A stretch of DNA of 64,000 bases from contig NZ_WMEA01000001.1 of the NCBI RefSeq assembly GCF_021735925.1, forward strand, positions 2,200,001 through 2,264,000, written 5' to 3'. The stretch is from Loktanella sp. M215. Its GTDB lineage: Bacteria; Pseudomonadota; Alphaproteobacteria; Rhodobacterales; Rhodobacteraceae. The position numbers and the translations under genes were made by a program. Positions 9,101 through 18,958 of this stretch are shown piece by piece. Each line of letters begins with the position of its first letter. Position 1 is the stretch's first letter. The notes beneath the pieces are model-generated. The model ran no database searches and was not told the origin of the DNA. It worked only from the letters and a program-made list of their open reading frames with translations.

Positions 9101-12100
9101 TCGGCGCCTCGAATCCGGTGACGATATCGGCGCCGAAGCCGTTGGTCAGGATCAGCGTGTCAACGGCATTGTCGGCGGCACCGACGTCGATGGTGTCGTT
9201 GCCCGCCCCGCCGGTGATCGTGTCGGCACCCGCACCGGCAAAGATCGTCTGGTCGCCAGCACCTGCGACGATCGTGTCGCCGCCCGATCCGGTGATGATC
9301 TGCTCGATCTGGGAAAAGGTCGCGGTGTTGCCGGCGCTGGACAGCGTGCCGGCCTCGGCGCCGGTAAAGGTGACGGTCGTGGCGGTGGTCAGGGCAGAGG
9401 CGTCGAGCGTGTCGCCAAGCGTCTCGGCGGTCTCGCCACCCGTGATCGTGTCGGTGCCGAAGCCGGCCTGCAGGCGGAAGGTATCGTCGCCGCCGTCACC
9501 GGACAGGCTGTCGTTGCCGGTGCCGCCTTCCAGCGTGTCGTTGCCGTCGCCGCCAAACAGGGTGTCGTTGCCTGCATCGCCGATCAGCGTGTCGCTGCCC
9601 GCGTCGCCGAACAGCGTGTCGTTGCCGTTGCTGCCGTAAAGGATGTCGTTCCCGGTCCCGCCATAGGCGCGGTCGTTGCCTTCGCCGGCAAAGACCGTGT
9701 CGTTGCCGCCGCCGGCCTGGATCAGGTCGTCGTTGCCGGTGCTGCCGGACAGGATGTTGTCGTTGCCGTCGATCCGGTCGCCGTCGGCATCGGTATAGCC
9801 CGGCCCGATCGTGTCGGCGCCCGCGGTGCCGCTGACGGTGCCGTCGGGCAGGGGAAAGCCGAAGGCGTTCAGCAGAAACTCGTTCGAGGCGGCGGCGGGG
9901 GACAGGCCCTGCAGGACGAGCTGCTCTCCGCGCGGGAAGGTCAGGACGGCGTTGCCGAAACCATCGTCGGTGATGACGATGTCGCGGGTGTTGACCGGAT
10001 TGCCCTGCAGGTCAGTCAGGGCCGTGGCATCGACTTTGTCGATGGAGGTGAAGGTGCCGTCAGGGTTTGCGACCGGCGCGTCGGCATTGACGATCGTGTC
10101 GCGGCCAAAGCCGTTGCGCAGGACCAGCACGTCGGCGGCGCCGTCGTTGCCAAGGTCGATGGTATCGTTGCCGGCCCCTGCGTCGACGCGGTCCGCGCCG
10201 GAGCCTGCGATGATCGTGTCGTTGCCGCTGCCGCCGATGATGCTGTCGTTGCCGGCGCCGGTGTCGATGCGAATGCCGCCCGTCGCGGCACTGGCGTTGA
10301 CCGTGTCGGCATAGGCCGTCGTGACGACGCTTTCGATTTCCGAAAAGTTGACGGTCGCGGTCGCGGCCTTGAATGTGACCGTGCCGGACTCGGTGCCTGT
10401 GTACGTGACCGTCGCACCATTGGTTGAGGTCGCGTTGAGCAGGCGCAGCGTGTCGATATCGGTGTTGCCCGCGTCCTCGCCGCCGGCGACGACGTTTTGG
10501 TCGTTGTCGTCAGAGACCGTGAACGTGTCGTTGCCGGCGCCGCCGAACAGGCTGTCGCTGCCCGGTCCGCCGGTCAGGCTGTCGTTGCCGGTGCCGCCGT
10601 AGAGGACGTCGTTGCCGAGACCACCGGACAGGCTGTCGTTGCCTGCCTCGCCATACAGGACGTCATTGCCCGCCTCGTCGGCCAGGCTGCCAAGGACGTC
10701 GTCACCGTCGCCGCCGTAGAGGATATCGTTGCCGACCCCGCCGTAGACGGTGTCGTTGTCGGCCTCACCGGCCAGAATGTCGTCCCCCGCGTCACCCGAG
10801 AGGGTGTCGGACCCGGTGCCGCCGGCCAGACTGTCGCTGTCCGCGCCGCCATACAGACTGTCGTCGCCGGTCCCGCCATTCAGAAAGTCGATGCCGTCGC
10901 CACCGAACAGCGTGTCGTTACCCGCATCGCCGTTCAGCGTATCGTTGCCCGCATCGCCGCTCAGGCTGTCGTTGCCGGTGCCGCCGGACAGGGTGTCGTC
11001 GCCCGTCCCGCCGGAGAGGATGTCGTTGCCGTCGTCACCGCTGAGGCTGTCGTTGCCGTCGTCGCCGAAAAGGACATCGTCCCCGGTGCCCCCCCACAGG
11101 GTGTCGCGGCCCTGTCCACCGTAAAGCGTGTCGTTGCCGCCGCTGCCAGCCAGGATGTCATCCCCGGTGTCGCCATAGAGGACGTCGTCGTCCTCTTCGC
11201 CGTTGATGTAATCGTTGCCCGTGCCGCCGTAGGCCAGATCGTTGCCGCCTCCGGTGTAGATGATGTCGTCGCCGCCACCGCCGTAGAAGACGTCGCTGCT
11301 GGTGCCGTTGAATGCACCCGGTTCGTCGTCGATCGTATCGTTGCCGTCGCCGCCGAAGATGGTGTCGTTCCCGCCGCGACCGACCAGATTGTCGTCGCCC
11401 GCGCCGCCATAGATCAGGTCGTCGCCTGCGCCGCCGTCGATGTTGTCGTTGCCGCCGGTCGGCAGAATCGTGGTGAAGCGCACGTCGCTGATATAGGCGC
11501 CGTGGTTGGTCGTGCGGCCGTTGGCGTTGATGAACTGAATCTCGATCGACGTGACGGGGCCGGGGATCGACACGTAGGCCGCACCGTTGGCCTGATCGGC
11601 TTCGTTGTTGGAGTTGCCGGCGGTGATCGTGTTCTGTCCGGCGCCTGCGCCGGTGTTCGTGACCACATCGTCGCCGTAGGGTGTGATCGTCACCGGAACG
11701 AGGGTGCCGTCAGGACCGTAGGCGTAGATGATGAACTGGTCCTGAAAGTTGTTCCCGTTCGACGTGACCATGTCGATGTCGGTCAAAAAGAAGCCGACGT
11801 TGCCGACAGCGTCCGAGACGCCGCTGGCGGGATCGGCAGCAAAGTCGATCACGGTCGTGGTGGTTGCGCCGGTCGTTCCCAGCACCTGAACGGAAGACGC
11901 CGGATTGAACGCCGTGTCGCCGTTATTGTAGATCGTGGTATTGCTGGTCAGCGTCGACGTCGTGCTGCCGTCGTCGCGGAACGAGACGCTGACGTTGATA
12001 TTGCCGGTGTCCTGCGTGAACCCGTTGCGCACGTCACTTCCGCTGGCCGCCTGATTGATCCAGCTTAGCGTTTCGGTCGTGACGGCAGCCGGCGCGGGGT

Positions 12101-12995
12101 CGTCGCCGTAGATGACGTCGTTGCCGTCACCGCCGAAGATGCTGTCGCTGCCGGCCTCACCATAGATCGTGTCGGTCCCGGCGCCGCCGTCGATGGTATC
12201 GTTGCTGTCGCCGCCGAAGATCGTGTCGCTGCCGCCGCCCGCGCTGATGCTGTCGGTGCCGGCGCCGCCATAGATGACATCCGACCCGCTGCCGGCCGTG
12301 ATCGTGTCAGCGCCGGTGCCGCCGTAGCCGGTGTTGTTGCCGTCACCCAAGGCGATGATGTCGGCGCCGGCACCGCCGGCGACACGGTCGTCGCCGGTGC
12401 CCGCGTCGATGATGTCGTTGCCGATGCCGCCGTCGACGCTGTCGTTGCCGTCGCCCGCGTTGATGCTGTCGTTGCCGCCACCGCCGTTGATCAGGTCGTC
12501 CCCGGTGCCGCCGTCGATGAAATCGTTGCCCGCGCCGCCATAGAGCGTGTCATTGCCGTCGCCGCCATAGACCGAGTCGTTGCCGTCGCCGGCATAGACA
12601 AAGTCGTTGCCGGCCCCGGCATTGATGGTGTCGTTGCCAGTCCCCGTGCCAGTTGCATTAGTGCCGCCGTAGATGACATCCGATCCGCCGGCGCCGTTCA
12701 AAGCAGCGTCGTTGCCGGTCGTGCCGTAGTAGACGCCGACGTCAGGTGCGGTTTGCACGATCACGGCGGCCAGATTGTTAGGAAACGGGGTGTTCGGCGA
12801 GAATTGGACCGCACCGCTCGTGTCGATGTAATAGGTGCCTGAGACTGTCACCAGCGTGTTATTGGTCGTTGTCCGGTATTGGACCGTACCGGTGCCAAGG
12901 GTCTGCGACACGGTGAACGTGCTGTAGGCCGACGCCTGATCGCCGCTATTCAGCCGACGATCGTTACCGATATTAAGGACGACACCATCGGGCAT
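6114..12995 (-). CDS. Giant RTX calcium-binding protein with C-terminal Hint domain
   Basis: About 2293 residues. Dozens of RTX nonapeptides (GGxGxDxLx) form calcium-binding beta rolls. Residues about 305-510 (11463-12080) are a non-RTX beta-rich insert. The C-terminal part begins at CFTPGTRIATPRGARDIA (about residue 2109) and continues to SPQHRML, the Hint_2 (hedgehog/intein-like) domain frequent in Rhodobacteraceae RTX proteins. Such proteins leave the cell by type I secretion; no secretion genes are in the window. There is no N-terminal signal peptide, as expected. Three copies of a large module each contain a LPDGTxxGTAG segment. ATG 12995 is preferred (AGGA upstream); the frame is open to a TTG at 13025. 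Confidence 0.93.
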   Translation of the reverse strand: MPDGVVLNIGNDRRLNSGDQASAYSTFTVSQTLGTGTVQYRTTTNNTLVTVSGTYYIDTSGAVQFSPNTPFPNNLAAVIVQTAPDVGVYYGTTGNDAALNGAGGSDVIYGGTNATGTGTGNDTINAGAGNDFVYAGDGNDSVYGGDGNDTLYGGAGNDFIDGGTGDDLINGGGGNDSINAGDGNDSVDGGIGNDIIDAGTGDDRVAGGAGADIIALGDGNNTGYGGTGADTITAGSGSDVIYGGAGTDSISAGGGSDTIFGGDSNDTIDGGAGTDTIYGEAGSDSIFGGDGNDVIYGDDPAPAAVTTETLSWINQAASGSDVRNGFTQDTGNINVSVSFRDDGSTTSTLTSNTTIYNNGDTAFNPASSVQVLGTTGATTTTVIDFAADPASGVSDAVGNVGFFLTDIDMVTSNGNNFQDQFIIYAYGPDGTLVPVTITPYGDDVVTNTGAGAGQNTITAGNSNNEADQANGAAYVSIPGPVTSIEIQFINANGRTTNHGAYISDVRFTTILPTGGNDNIDGGAGDDLIYGGAGDDNLVGRGGNDTIFGGDGNDTIDDEPGAFNGTSSDVFYGGGGDDIIYTGGGNDLAYGGTGNDYINGEEDDDVLYGDTGDDILAGSGGNDTLYGGQGRDTLWGGTGDDVLFGDDGNDSLSGDDGNDILSGGTGDDTLSGGTGNDSLSGDAGNDTLNGDAGNDTLFGGDGIDFLNGGTGDDSLYGGADSDSLAGGTGSDTLSGDAGDDILAGEADNDTVYGGVGNDILYGGDGDDVLGSLADEAGNDVLYGEAGNDSLSGGLGNDVLYGGTGNDSLTGGPGSDSLFGGAGNDTFTVSDDNDQNVVAGGEDAGNTDIDTLRLLNATSTNGATVTYTGTESGTVTFKAATATVNFSEIESVVTTAYADTVNASAATGGIRIDTGAGNDSIIGGSGNDTIIAGSGADRVDAGAGNDTIDLGNDGAADVLVLRNGFGRDTIVNADAPVANPDGTFTSIDKVDATALTDLQGNPVNTRDIVITDDGFGNAVLTFPRGEQLVLQGLSPAAASNEFLLNAFGFPLPDGTVSGTAGADTIGPGYTDADGDRIDGNDNILSGSTGNDDLIQAGGGNDTVFAGEGNDRAYGGTGNDILYGSNGNDTLFGDAGSDTLIGDAGNDTLFGGDGNDTLEGGTGNDSLSGDGGDDTFRLQAGFGTDTITGGETAETLGDTLDASALTTATTVTFTGAEAGTLSSAGNTATFSQIEQIITGSGGDTIVAGAGDQTIFAGAGADTITGGAGNDTIDVGAADNAVDTLILTNGFGADIVTGFEAPTSNGGNSFTGHDRLDVTGLTTNGRVVNVRDVTVTNDGAGNAVLTFPGGESIRLTGVSVTAAQNPFFLNAMGIPLPDGTVTGTAGADTIGTGYTDADGDRIDGNDAILPGSSGNDDVIAAGDGNDTVYAGDGRDTVFGGNGADILFGGTGDDTLYGDAGNDTLSGDAGNDSLFGGAGNDRLEGGTGNDVLSGDGGDDTFIVGNTTGRDTITGGETGESTGDTLDARAMTADTVLNLTGSESGTLTNPASLTDGNPATDTVVTFTEVEKFFLGSGNDTVLGGEGDDVVDLGAGDDVFKLFGGFGHDTITGGNAGQTQGDTLDGSALTDNLTVTLNTPGAGTLTDGTNTATFTQMERVVTGSGSDSITGSSGDDTIFSGAGADRIDAGAGNDRIDLGAADGANDTVVLQDGSGNDVVTSFEGPTVNPDGSYTGRDQLDVSDLTDADGNPVNVHDVTVTDNGSGSALLTFPNGESVLLTGVSPSLAASPFYLQALGVPLSDGTISGTAGNDILDAGYTGDPDGDRVDAGDTVLPGTGADDDLIEAGAGNDTVRAGAGDDRVYGGTGDDALFGGAGNDTLHGDAGSDTLTGGAENDALFGGAGNDSFVYADGFGTDTVAGGEDAGQTDTDRIDASALTGDVTVTLTDAEAGTLTDGTGTVSFTEVEQIVTGTGNDTIYGGAGNDNVATGAGNDSLFGGAGNDVLDAGDGDDIIDGGAGDDTILAGAGNDTITFGRGDSVDGGAGNDTFTLTADLDGGPRDITIEGGDGTDTLNIRNAVLSSRTEDTPGDPSSGTILLTDGSLVTFHSIENLDNIICFTPGTRIATPRGARDIATLAVGDLVMTRDHGLQPIRWIQRRTVTANGRFAPIRIRPGVVTGLERDLLVSPQHRMLFQGYRAELLFGESEVLIAAKHLVDGLSVTQDTGGVVTYIHMMFDAHEVVYAEGAATESFHPGSLGLTAIHDAAREELFAIFPDLRSDVNHYGDTARRCLKRHEAELLRV

Positions 12996-13205
12996 GCGCA
13001 AACCATCCTGTCTGGCGACAACCAACGTGGCAATCGCTGCTTTCTAGTGTTCACGCATAGGCAACAGTCGCGGCGGCATTTGGCCGTGTGTTTGTCTTAA
13101 TCAGGATGTTCAGGGTCTTTTTGCGGCGCATGGCCGGGAATATGGTCGAATCGTGGCGGCGGCTGTGGGTGTGCCTTGGAAAGGCCGCAATCGGCCTGTA
13201 TCAGA

Positions 13206-14402
13206 TCAGCCGCGGACCTGTGCCAAGACCTCTGGCAGGACGTCTTTGAAGCGGAAATATCCGGCGGTCGCATGCGGCCAGGCGAGGGCGTCGATCGGTC
13301 TGACCTGCACGCAAAGGCCGATGCCGTGATCCGAAAGTGTCCGGCGCAGATCGCCCAGCGCATCATCCGCCGGACCCGTCGGGATGTGGTGCGTCGTCAC
13401 GGTGTCCAGGGCATGCGTTCGCGCCCACGCCGCCACGTCGTCGGTCGTGGTGCAGGCGGTGACGGGGCCCAGCCGGTCCGCCAGCCGCGCGGTGCAATCG
13501 GCAATGGCGGCGGCGGTGAAGTCATGAACCAGCGGCGCCACGGCCAGATGGCTGCGCCCGGCGGTCGCCTGCAGCGTCGCCGTGGCCACGGGCGCGAGGC
13601 CGCGGTCCAGCAGCGCATCGGGGTGCAGGTCGTCTTCGGTCAGCAGAAGGCCGGTCCGCCCCTGCGTGTCGAACCGGTCCGAGACGGGGCAGGGGCGGGT
13701 CCTGGGAGGCGGGGGTCCGTCCAGCGCCGGGGCCTGCGGCGCCAGACCTTCGGGGCGAAAGGCGCCTTGCGTGTATGTCGCGATGTTGTCGGGATCGGCC
13801 AGATAGGTCTTGCCGCGGCTGTGCAGGCCCGCGACCCAGCGCCAAGACAGGGTGTTGGATGCCGCGTCGCCATCCAGCAGATGACGCAGGAAGAAATCCG
13901 CGCCCAGGGTCCATGGCAGGTGCAGGGTAAAGATCCAGATCGAGGCGAACCACATCCGCGCGTGATTGTGCAGATAGCCGGTCTGCACCAGGTCCTGCGC
14001 CCAATGGTCGAAACAGGCGATGCCGGTCTGGCCGGTGCAGGCGTCCTGCCACCGCTGGCGCAGCCCGCTTTGGGTCTGGACGTCGTTCCACGCCGCGTCC
14101 CGTTCGGACTGATAGGCGGACCACACGCCGGGGCGCAATTCCAGCCAGCCTTTGAAATACAGCCGCCAGCCGATTTCCGACAGGAACTTGCCGGCCATGT
14201 CGGGGCTGTGGCGGGCGAGGATGGCCGCGATGACCTCGTCTTCGGTGATCAGTCGGTGGCGGAGCCAGGGCGACAGGCGGCTGACGCCGGGGTGCCCCGG
14301 CAGATCGAAGTCGCGCCGCTTGGCGTAATCGCCCGCCGCATGCGGCACAAAGTCCTGCAGACGGGTCAGCGCGGCGGCGCGGGTAGGGGTCCAGTCGGTC
14401 AT
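13206..14402 (-). CDS. Photolyase/cryptochrome-like flavoprotein with apparent permuted domain order
   Basis: 398 residues. Residues 10-212 carry the helical FAD-binding domain of the photolyase/cryptochrome family: SRLSPWLRHRLI (41-52), the GYLHNHARMWFA block (142-153), and LGADFFLRHLLDGDAASN followed by SWRWVAGL (166-193). The usual N-terminal Rossmann-like antenna domain is missing. Instead residues 249-391 look like that domain moved to the C-terminus: GLLLTEDDLHPDALL, a helix/strand series, and WPHATAGYFRFKDVLP. It could repair UV lesions or sense blue light; neither can be decided here. It is convergent with nothing and divergent from clpP, with 206 bp between the starts. Confidence 0.82.
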   Translation of the reverse strand: MTDWTPTRAAALTRLQDFVPHAAGDYAKRRDFDLPGHPGVSRLSPWLRHRLITEDEVIAAILARHSPDMAGKFLSEIGWRLYFKGWLELRPGVWSAYQSERDAAWNDVQTQSGLRQRWQDACTGQTGIACFDHWAQDLVQTGYLHNHARMWFASIWIFTLHLPWTLGADFFLRHLLDGDAASNTLSWRWVAGLHSRGKTYLADPDNIATYTQGAFRPEGLAPQAPALDGPPPPRTRPCPVSDRFDTQGRTGLLLTEDDLHPDALLDRGLAPVATATLQATAGRSHLAVAPLVHDFTAAAIADCTARLADRLGPVTACTTTDDVAAWARTHALDTVTTHHIPTGPADDALGDLRRTLSDHGIGLCVQVRPIDALAWPHATAGYFRFKDVLPEVLAQVRG

Positions 14403-14608
14403 GGGGCGGAAATAACGCGCAGACCGTGCGGTTCAAGCCGCAGGGACGATTGGTTGCGCATTAGCCAAGCCTTCATTCCGGTCTGTCATGCCGGGCCGAA
14501 CGGGTGTGCTGGAATCGACTGCCCTTGAAGCCCTGCGCCGGGGTGCATAGACTTGGGATTATCCGAAAAGACGTGTGCGCGAAGGCGTCCAGAACCAGAG
14601 GCATATTT

Positions 14609-15232
14609 ATGCAAGACCCTGTCCAGACCTACATGAACCTCGTGCCGATGGTGGTCGAACAGACCGCGCGGGGCGAACGCGCCTACGACATCTTCAGCCG
14701 GTTGCTGAAGGAACGCATCATCTTCGTCAACGGCCCCGTCCACGATGGCATGAGCCAGCTTGTCGTGGCCCAGCTGCTGCACCTTGAGTCGGAGAATCCG
14801 AAGAAGGAAATCAGCATGTACATCAACTCTCCCGGCGGGTCCGTCGTGGCGGGGATGAGCATTTACGACACGATGCAGTACATCCGGCCCAAGGTTTCGA
14901 CCTTGGTGTGCGGTTTGGCCGCATCCATGGGGTCGGTCATCGCGATCGGTGGCGAAAAGGGCATGCGCTTTGCCCTGCCGAACGCCGAATTCCTGGTCCA
15001 CCAGCCATCCGGCGGTGCGCAGGGCACGGCAGAGGATATCCTGATCCGTGCGCGCAGCATCGAGCTGACGCGCGAGCGGATGTACAAGCTGTATGTCAAG
15101 CATTCCGGCCAGCCGATGGCCAAGGTCCAGAAGGCGCTGGACCGCGACAAGTGGATGACCCCGGAAGAGGCCCTTGAGTGGGGTCACATCGACGAGATCG
15201 TCACGAACCGCGATAAGGGTGACGACGCATAA
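14609..15232 (+). CDS. clpP: ATP-dependent Clp protease proteolytic subunit
   Basis: 207-residue serine peptidase that forms the 14-mer degradation chamber with ClpX. Ser106 in CGLAASMGS and His131 in LVHQPSGG are the nucleophile and base. The E. coli-type third-triad Asp (ERDTERD) aligns with Ala in QKALDRD, so the acid role may be met by a neighbouring Asp. The start ATG at 14609 gives the usual alphaproteobacterial beginning [18 protein letters not shown]. clpX follows 141 bp downstream on the same strand, the standard arrangement, with room for a separate clpX promoter. Confidence 0.97.
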   Translation: MQDPVQTYMNLVPMVVEQTARGERAYDIFSRLLKERIIFVNGPVHDGMSQLVVAQLLHLESENPKKEISMYINSPGGSVVAGMSIYDTMQYIRPKVSTLVCGLAASMGSVIAIGGEKGMRFALPNAEFLVHQPSGGAQGTAEDILIRARSIELTRERMYKLYVKHSGQPMAKVQKALDRDKWMTPEEALEWGHIDEIVTNRDKGDDA

Positions 15233-15373
15233 AACAGGGGTTTGACGATCACACCCGCCTGATCGCGCGATGGCTTGCGTGATTTTGGCGTTGTGGCCTC
15301 CCCGGCGCTGTCCTAGTCTTTGTGACCAAGGACAGCGCGATACCAAAAGGCCCACGGCCGAAGGACACGACCA

Positions 15374-16642
<1,269 letters not shown>

Positions 16643-16645
16643 GCG

Positions 16646-17164
16646 ATGCGGCTCTCCTCACTAATCGGTTGGACGGCCCTCGCCATTGCGGGGGTCGTTT
16701 TCGTTTTGCCTATCCTGATCGTCTGCCTGTTTGTCCTGTGGATTGTAGCTTGGGACAATCCGCGCTTCGCCCGCGATTACTTTCGCGACATTGTACCGAT
16801 CTCGCACGTCATGGCGTCAAAACGGTGGTCGAATGACTCTTGCGTCTACGCGATTGCCCGGCTGGGCGCCGATGCGCCCGAAGTGCCTCCGGTCCTCGCA
16901 TCTGCTGCATCCCCCGACTGGCTCTACGCCTGGCCTGATGACTGGCTGCCAACACCGATACAACCCTCCCTTGACACATCGGGCGATCCTCAGACGTGGT
17001 CGATGTTCTTTTGTGCCTACAACTGGCCAAAGGACATTGCTGACAATTTGGCAACGGCATTGATGACCAGTGGATCGTTTTACAATGGTCGGCCGCAAGG
17101 ACAGGACTTGTACATCTATGCACCGGGTGATGGTCTCATCGCTCGTATCAGATACGGAGATTGA
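16646..17164 (+). CDS. Membrane-anchored hypothetical protein
   Basis: 172 residues with one N-terminal membrane helix (about 8-36) and a soluble region rich in Trp and Pro. No family is recognised. It starts 3 bp after clpX and ends 3 bp before the RidA gene, so it is probably transcribed with one or both. The tight spacing supports a real gene, and its codon use looks slightly less GC-rich than clpX. It could sit in the inner membrane with its C-terminal domain outside. Confidence 0.6.
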   Translation: MRLSSLIGWTALAIAGVVFVLPILIVCLFVLWIVAWDNPRFARDYFRDIVPISHVMASKRWSNDSCVYAIARLGADAPEVPPVLASAASPDWLYAWPDDWLPTPIQPSLDTSGDPQTWSMFFCAYNWPKDIADNLATALMTSGSFYNGRPQGQDLYIYAPGDGLIARIRYGD

Positions 17165-17167
17165 CCC

Positions 17168-17587
17168 ATGACCGTCACACACATTTCCACCGGATCGCCG
17201 TTCGAGGAGAAGATCGGCTATTCCCGCGCTGTCGTGGCCGATGGCTGGGTCTTTGTGGCGGGCACGACGGGCTATGATTATGCCAGCATGACCATGCCCG
17301 AGGATGTCCGCGACCAGTGCCGCAATGCGCTGGACACCATTGCGGACGCATTGAACAAGGCGGGCAGCGGCCTCGATCATGTGGTGCGGGTCAATTATAT
17401 CCTGCCGGATAGCGCTGACTGGGAACCCTGCTGGCCCATCGTAGCAGAGGCCTTTGCCCGCGCCCGCCCCGCCGCCACGATGATCCGCGCGGGCCTTCAG
17501 ACGCCCCAGATGAAGATCGAGATCGAGGTGACGGCCCGGTTGCCCGAGGCCGGTGCCTCTGGACCTTTGGCCGCCGTTGGGGCATGA
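17168..17587 (+). CDS. RidA (YjgF/YER057c/UK114) family protein
   Basis: 139 residues with the RidA pattern: GTTGYDYASMTMPEDVRDQCRNALDTI, then HVVRVNYILPD, and C-terminal ARPAATMIRAGLQTPQMKIEIEVTA. The Arg in ARPAATMI corresponds to the residue that binds the substrate carboxylate in deaminating RidA proteins. RidA hydrolyses reactive enamines/imines from PLP enzymes; family members vary in substrate. It precedes the NDUFA12 gene by 25 bp. Confidence 0.9.
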   Translation: MTVTHISTGSPFEEKIGYSRAVVADGWVFVAGTTGYDYASMTMPEDVRDQCRNALDTIADALNKAGSGLDHVVRVNYILPDSADWEPCWPIVAEAFARARPAATMIRAGLQTPQMKIEIEVTARLPEAGASGPLAAVGA

Positions 17588-17612
17588 CGGGGACAGGCAA
17601 CCGGAGACGATC

Positions 17613-17996
17613 ATGGGCTTTGCACGCAACCTCGCACGCGCTTTCACCTGGTGGGACGGGCAGACCTTTGCCACCCAGTTCTGGACGTGGCGCAAGGGCG
17701 AGCGCGTGGGTGAGGACGCCGGCGGCAACATCTTTTACCGTAACGCCGATGACAGCCGCCGCTGGGTGATCTTCAACGGCGAGGCCGAGGCGTCCAAGGT
17801 CGCCCCCGAATGGCACGGCTGGCTGCACCGGACCTGGGACGAGCCGCCGACGGAACGCCCTCTGGTCCACCAGCCTTGGGAAAAGCCGCACCTGGCCAAC
17901 CTGACGGGCACGCCCGAAGCTTATGCCCCCAAAGGCTCGATCCGCAGTGCGGCGCCCGCCGACCGGTCCGATTACGAGGCCTGGACACCGGAATGA
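17613..17996 (+). CDS. NADH:ubiquinone oxidoreductase NDUFA12-family subunit
   Basis: 127 residues with the B17.2/NDUFA12 pattern: TWWDGQTFATQFWTWRKGERVGEDAGGNIFY, then RRWVIFNGEAEASKVAPEWHGWLH. It is an accessory subunit of alphaproteobacterial complex I, peripheral on the matrix/cytoplasmic side and usually encoded away from the nuo operon, as here. It overlaps the DUF2155 gene by four bases (ATGA), so the two are translationally coupled, a pairing common in Rhodobacteraceae. Confidence 0.95.
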   Translation: MGFARNLARAFTWWDGQTFATQFWTWRKGERVGEDAGGNIFYRNADDSRRWVIFNGEAEASKVAPEWHGWLHRTWDEPPTERPLVHQPWEKPHLANLTGTPEAYAPKGSIRSAAPADRSDYEAWTPE

Positions 17997-18349
17997 TCCG
18001 CGCGCTGGCCCTGTGCCTGACGCTGCTGCCGGGTTTGGCTGCCGCGCAGCAGGCGTCGTCCCTGCCGGGTGGCATGCTGCGCGTGTTGGACAAGGTGACG
18101 GGGCACCTGACGGATCTTGAACTGAAAGTCGGTCAGTCGGAAAAGGTGGGGTCGCTGCTAATCACCATGAACGACTGTCGCGTTCCCGCCGACAATCCGA
18201 CCGGCGACGCCTTTGCGGAGCTGAAGGTCAACGACCGTAATGAGCAGGTGCCGGTCTTTGACGGCTGGATGATCGCCTCTGCCCCCGCGCTGAACGCGAT
18301 GGATCACCCGCGCTATGACGTCTGGGTGATGCGGTGCGAGGCGACCTGA
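17993..18349 (+). CDS. DUF2155 exported protein
   Basis: 118 residues with a signal peptide (MIRALALCLTLLPGLAAAQ). The DUF2155 core follows: LRVLDKVTGHLTDLELKVG...GSLLITMNDCRVP and FDGWMIASAPALNAMDHPRYDVWVMRC. It is a periplasmic protein of unknown function whose position after the NDUFA12 gene is widely conserved. Its 3' end overlaps the convergent aat gene by 37 bp, so the two mRNAs are complementary at their ends. Confidence 0.92.
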   Translation: MIRALALCLTLLPGLAAAQQASSLPGGMLRVLDKVTGHLTDLELKVGQSEKVGSLLITMNDCRVPADNPTGDAFAELKVNDRNEQVPVFDGWMIASAPALNAMDHPRYDVWVMRCEAT

Positions 18350-18954
18350 TCCAGCGGGATCGGGCCGGCGGGCCCGAAATCGGCCGCGATGGCCAAAGCT
18401 TCTGACAGACGCCGTTCATAGCCGCTGCGCGGGATTTCTTCGGCCCCCAGCGATTCCAGATGCGGCGTTATGAACTGCGTGTCAAACAGGCGGAAACCGC
18501 GCGCCTGCAACCGCTGGATGGCGCAGGCAAGAGCCACCTTCGACGCGTCGGTCACGGTGGAAAACATGCTCTCGCCAAAGAACGCAGCCCCGATGGTGAC
18601 GCCGTAGACTCCGCCGACCAGCGTGTCGTCCTGCCAGACCTCGATCGAATGGGCATCGCCCTGCGCGTGCAGGGCCTGATAGACATCGAAGATCTCGGCG
18701 TTGATCCAGGTTTCGGCGCGGTTTGCACAGCCCCGCACGACACCGGCGAATGCCTTGTCGGCGCTGGCGGTCAGATGCCCGCGCCGCAGGGTCTTGCGCA
18801 GGGACCGCGAGACGTGAAAGCGGTCCAGCGGCAACACGCCGCGCATCCGGGGCTGGACCCAGAACACCTCTGTGGCGTCGCGGGTTTCGGCCATGGGAAA
18901 GATACCCTGCCGGTAGGCGTGCAGCAGCAGGTCGGGTGTCAGACCCACTGCCAT
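18313..18954 (-). CDS. aat: Leucyl/phenylalanyl-tRNA--protein transferase
   Basis: 213 residues. It transfers Leu or Phe from tRNA to N-terminal Lys/Arg of proteins, making N-degrons for ClpS/ClpAP. Family motifs are LLLHAYRQGIFPMAE, WVQPRMRGVLPLDRFHVSRSL, and GVTIGAAFFGESMFS followed by ASKVAL. The ATG at 18954 is chosen because homologues start close to it and it lies 4 bp after the accC stop; the longer frame to 19071 lies inside accC. accB-accC-aat form one operon on the minus strand. Confidence 0.95.
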   Translation of the reverse strand: MAVGLTPDLLLHAYRQGIFPMAETRDATEVFWVQPRMRGVLPLDRFHVSRSLRKTLRRGHLTASADKAFAGVVRGCANRAETWINAEIFDVYQALHAQGDAHSIEVWQDDTLVGGVYGVTIGAAFFGESMFSTVTDASKVALACAIQRLQARGFRLFDTQFITPHLESLGAEEIPRSGYERRLSEALAIAADFGPAGPIPLDQVASHRITQTS

Positions 18955-18958
18955 CCGT

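Noticed and set aside
6264..10427. Plus-strand frame of about 1387 codons opposite the RTX gene
   Set aside because: Its Val/Ala/Gly-rich repeats are the reverse reading of the RTX nonapeptide codons; the minus-strand protein has clear RTX and Hint domains.
6900..12600. Dense short DNA repeats considered as a CRISPR array or satellite DNA
   Set aside because: The repeats are codon repeats of RTX motifs with a 27-base period in an intact coding frame; no spacer pattern.
18313..18349. The 37-bp overlap of the DUF2155 and aat genes as a possible wrong gene call
   Set aside because: Both C-termini fit their families, and convergent overlaps of this size are common.
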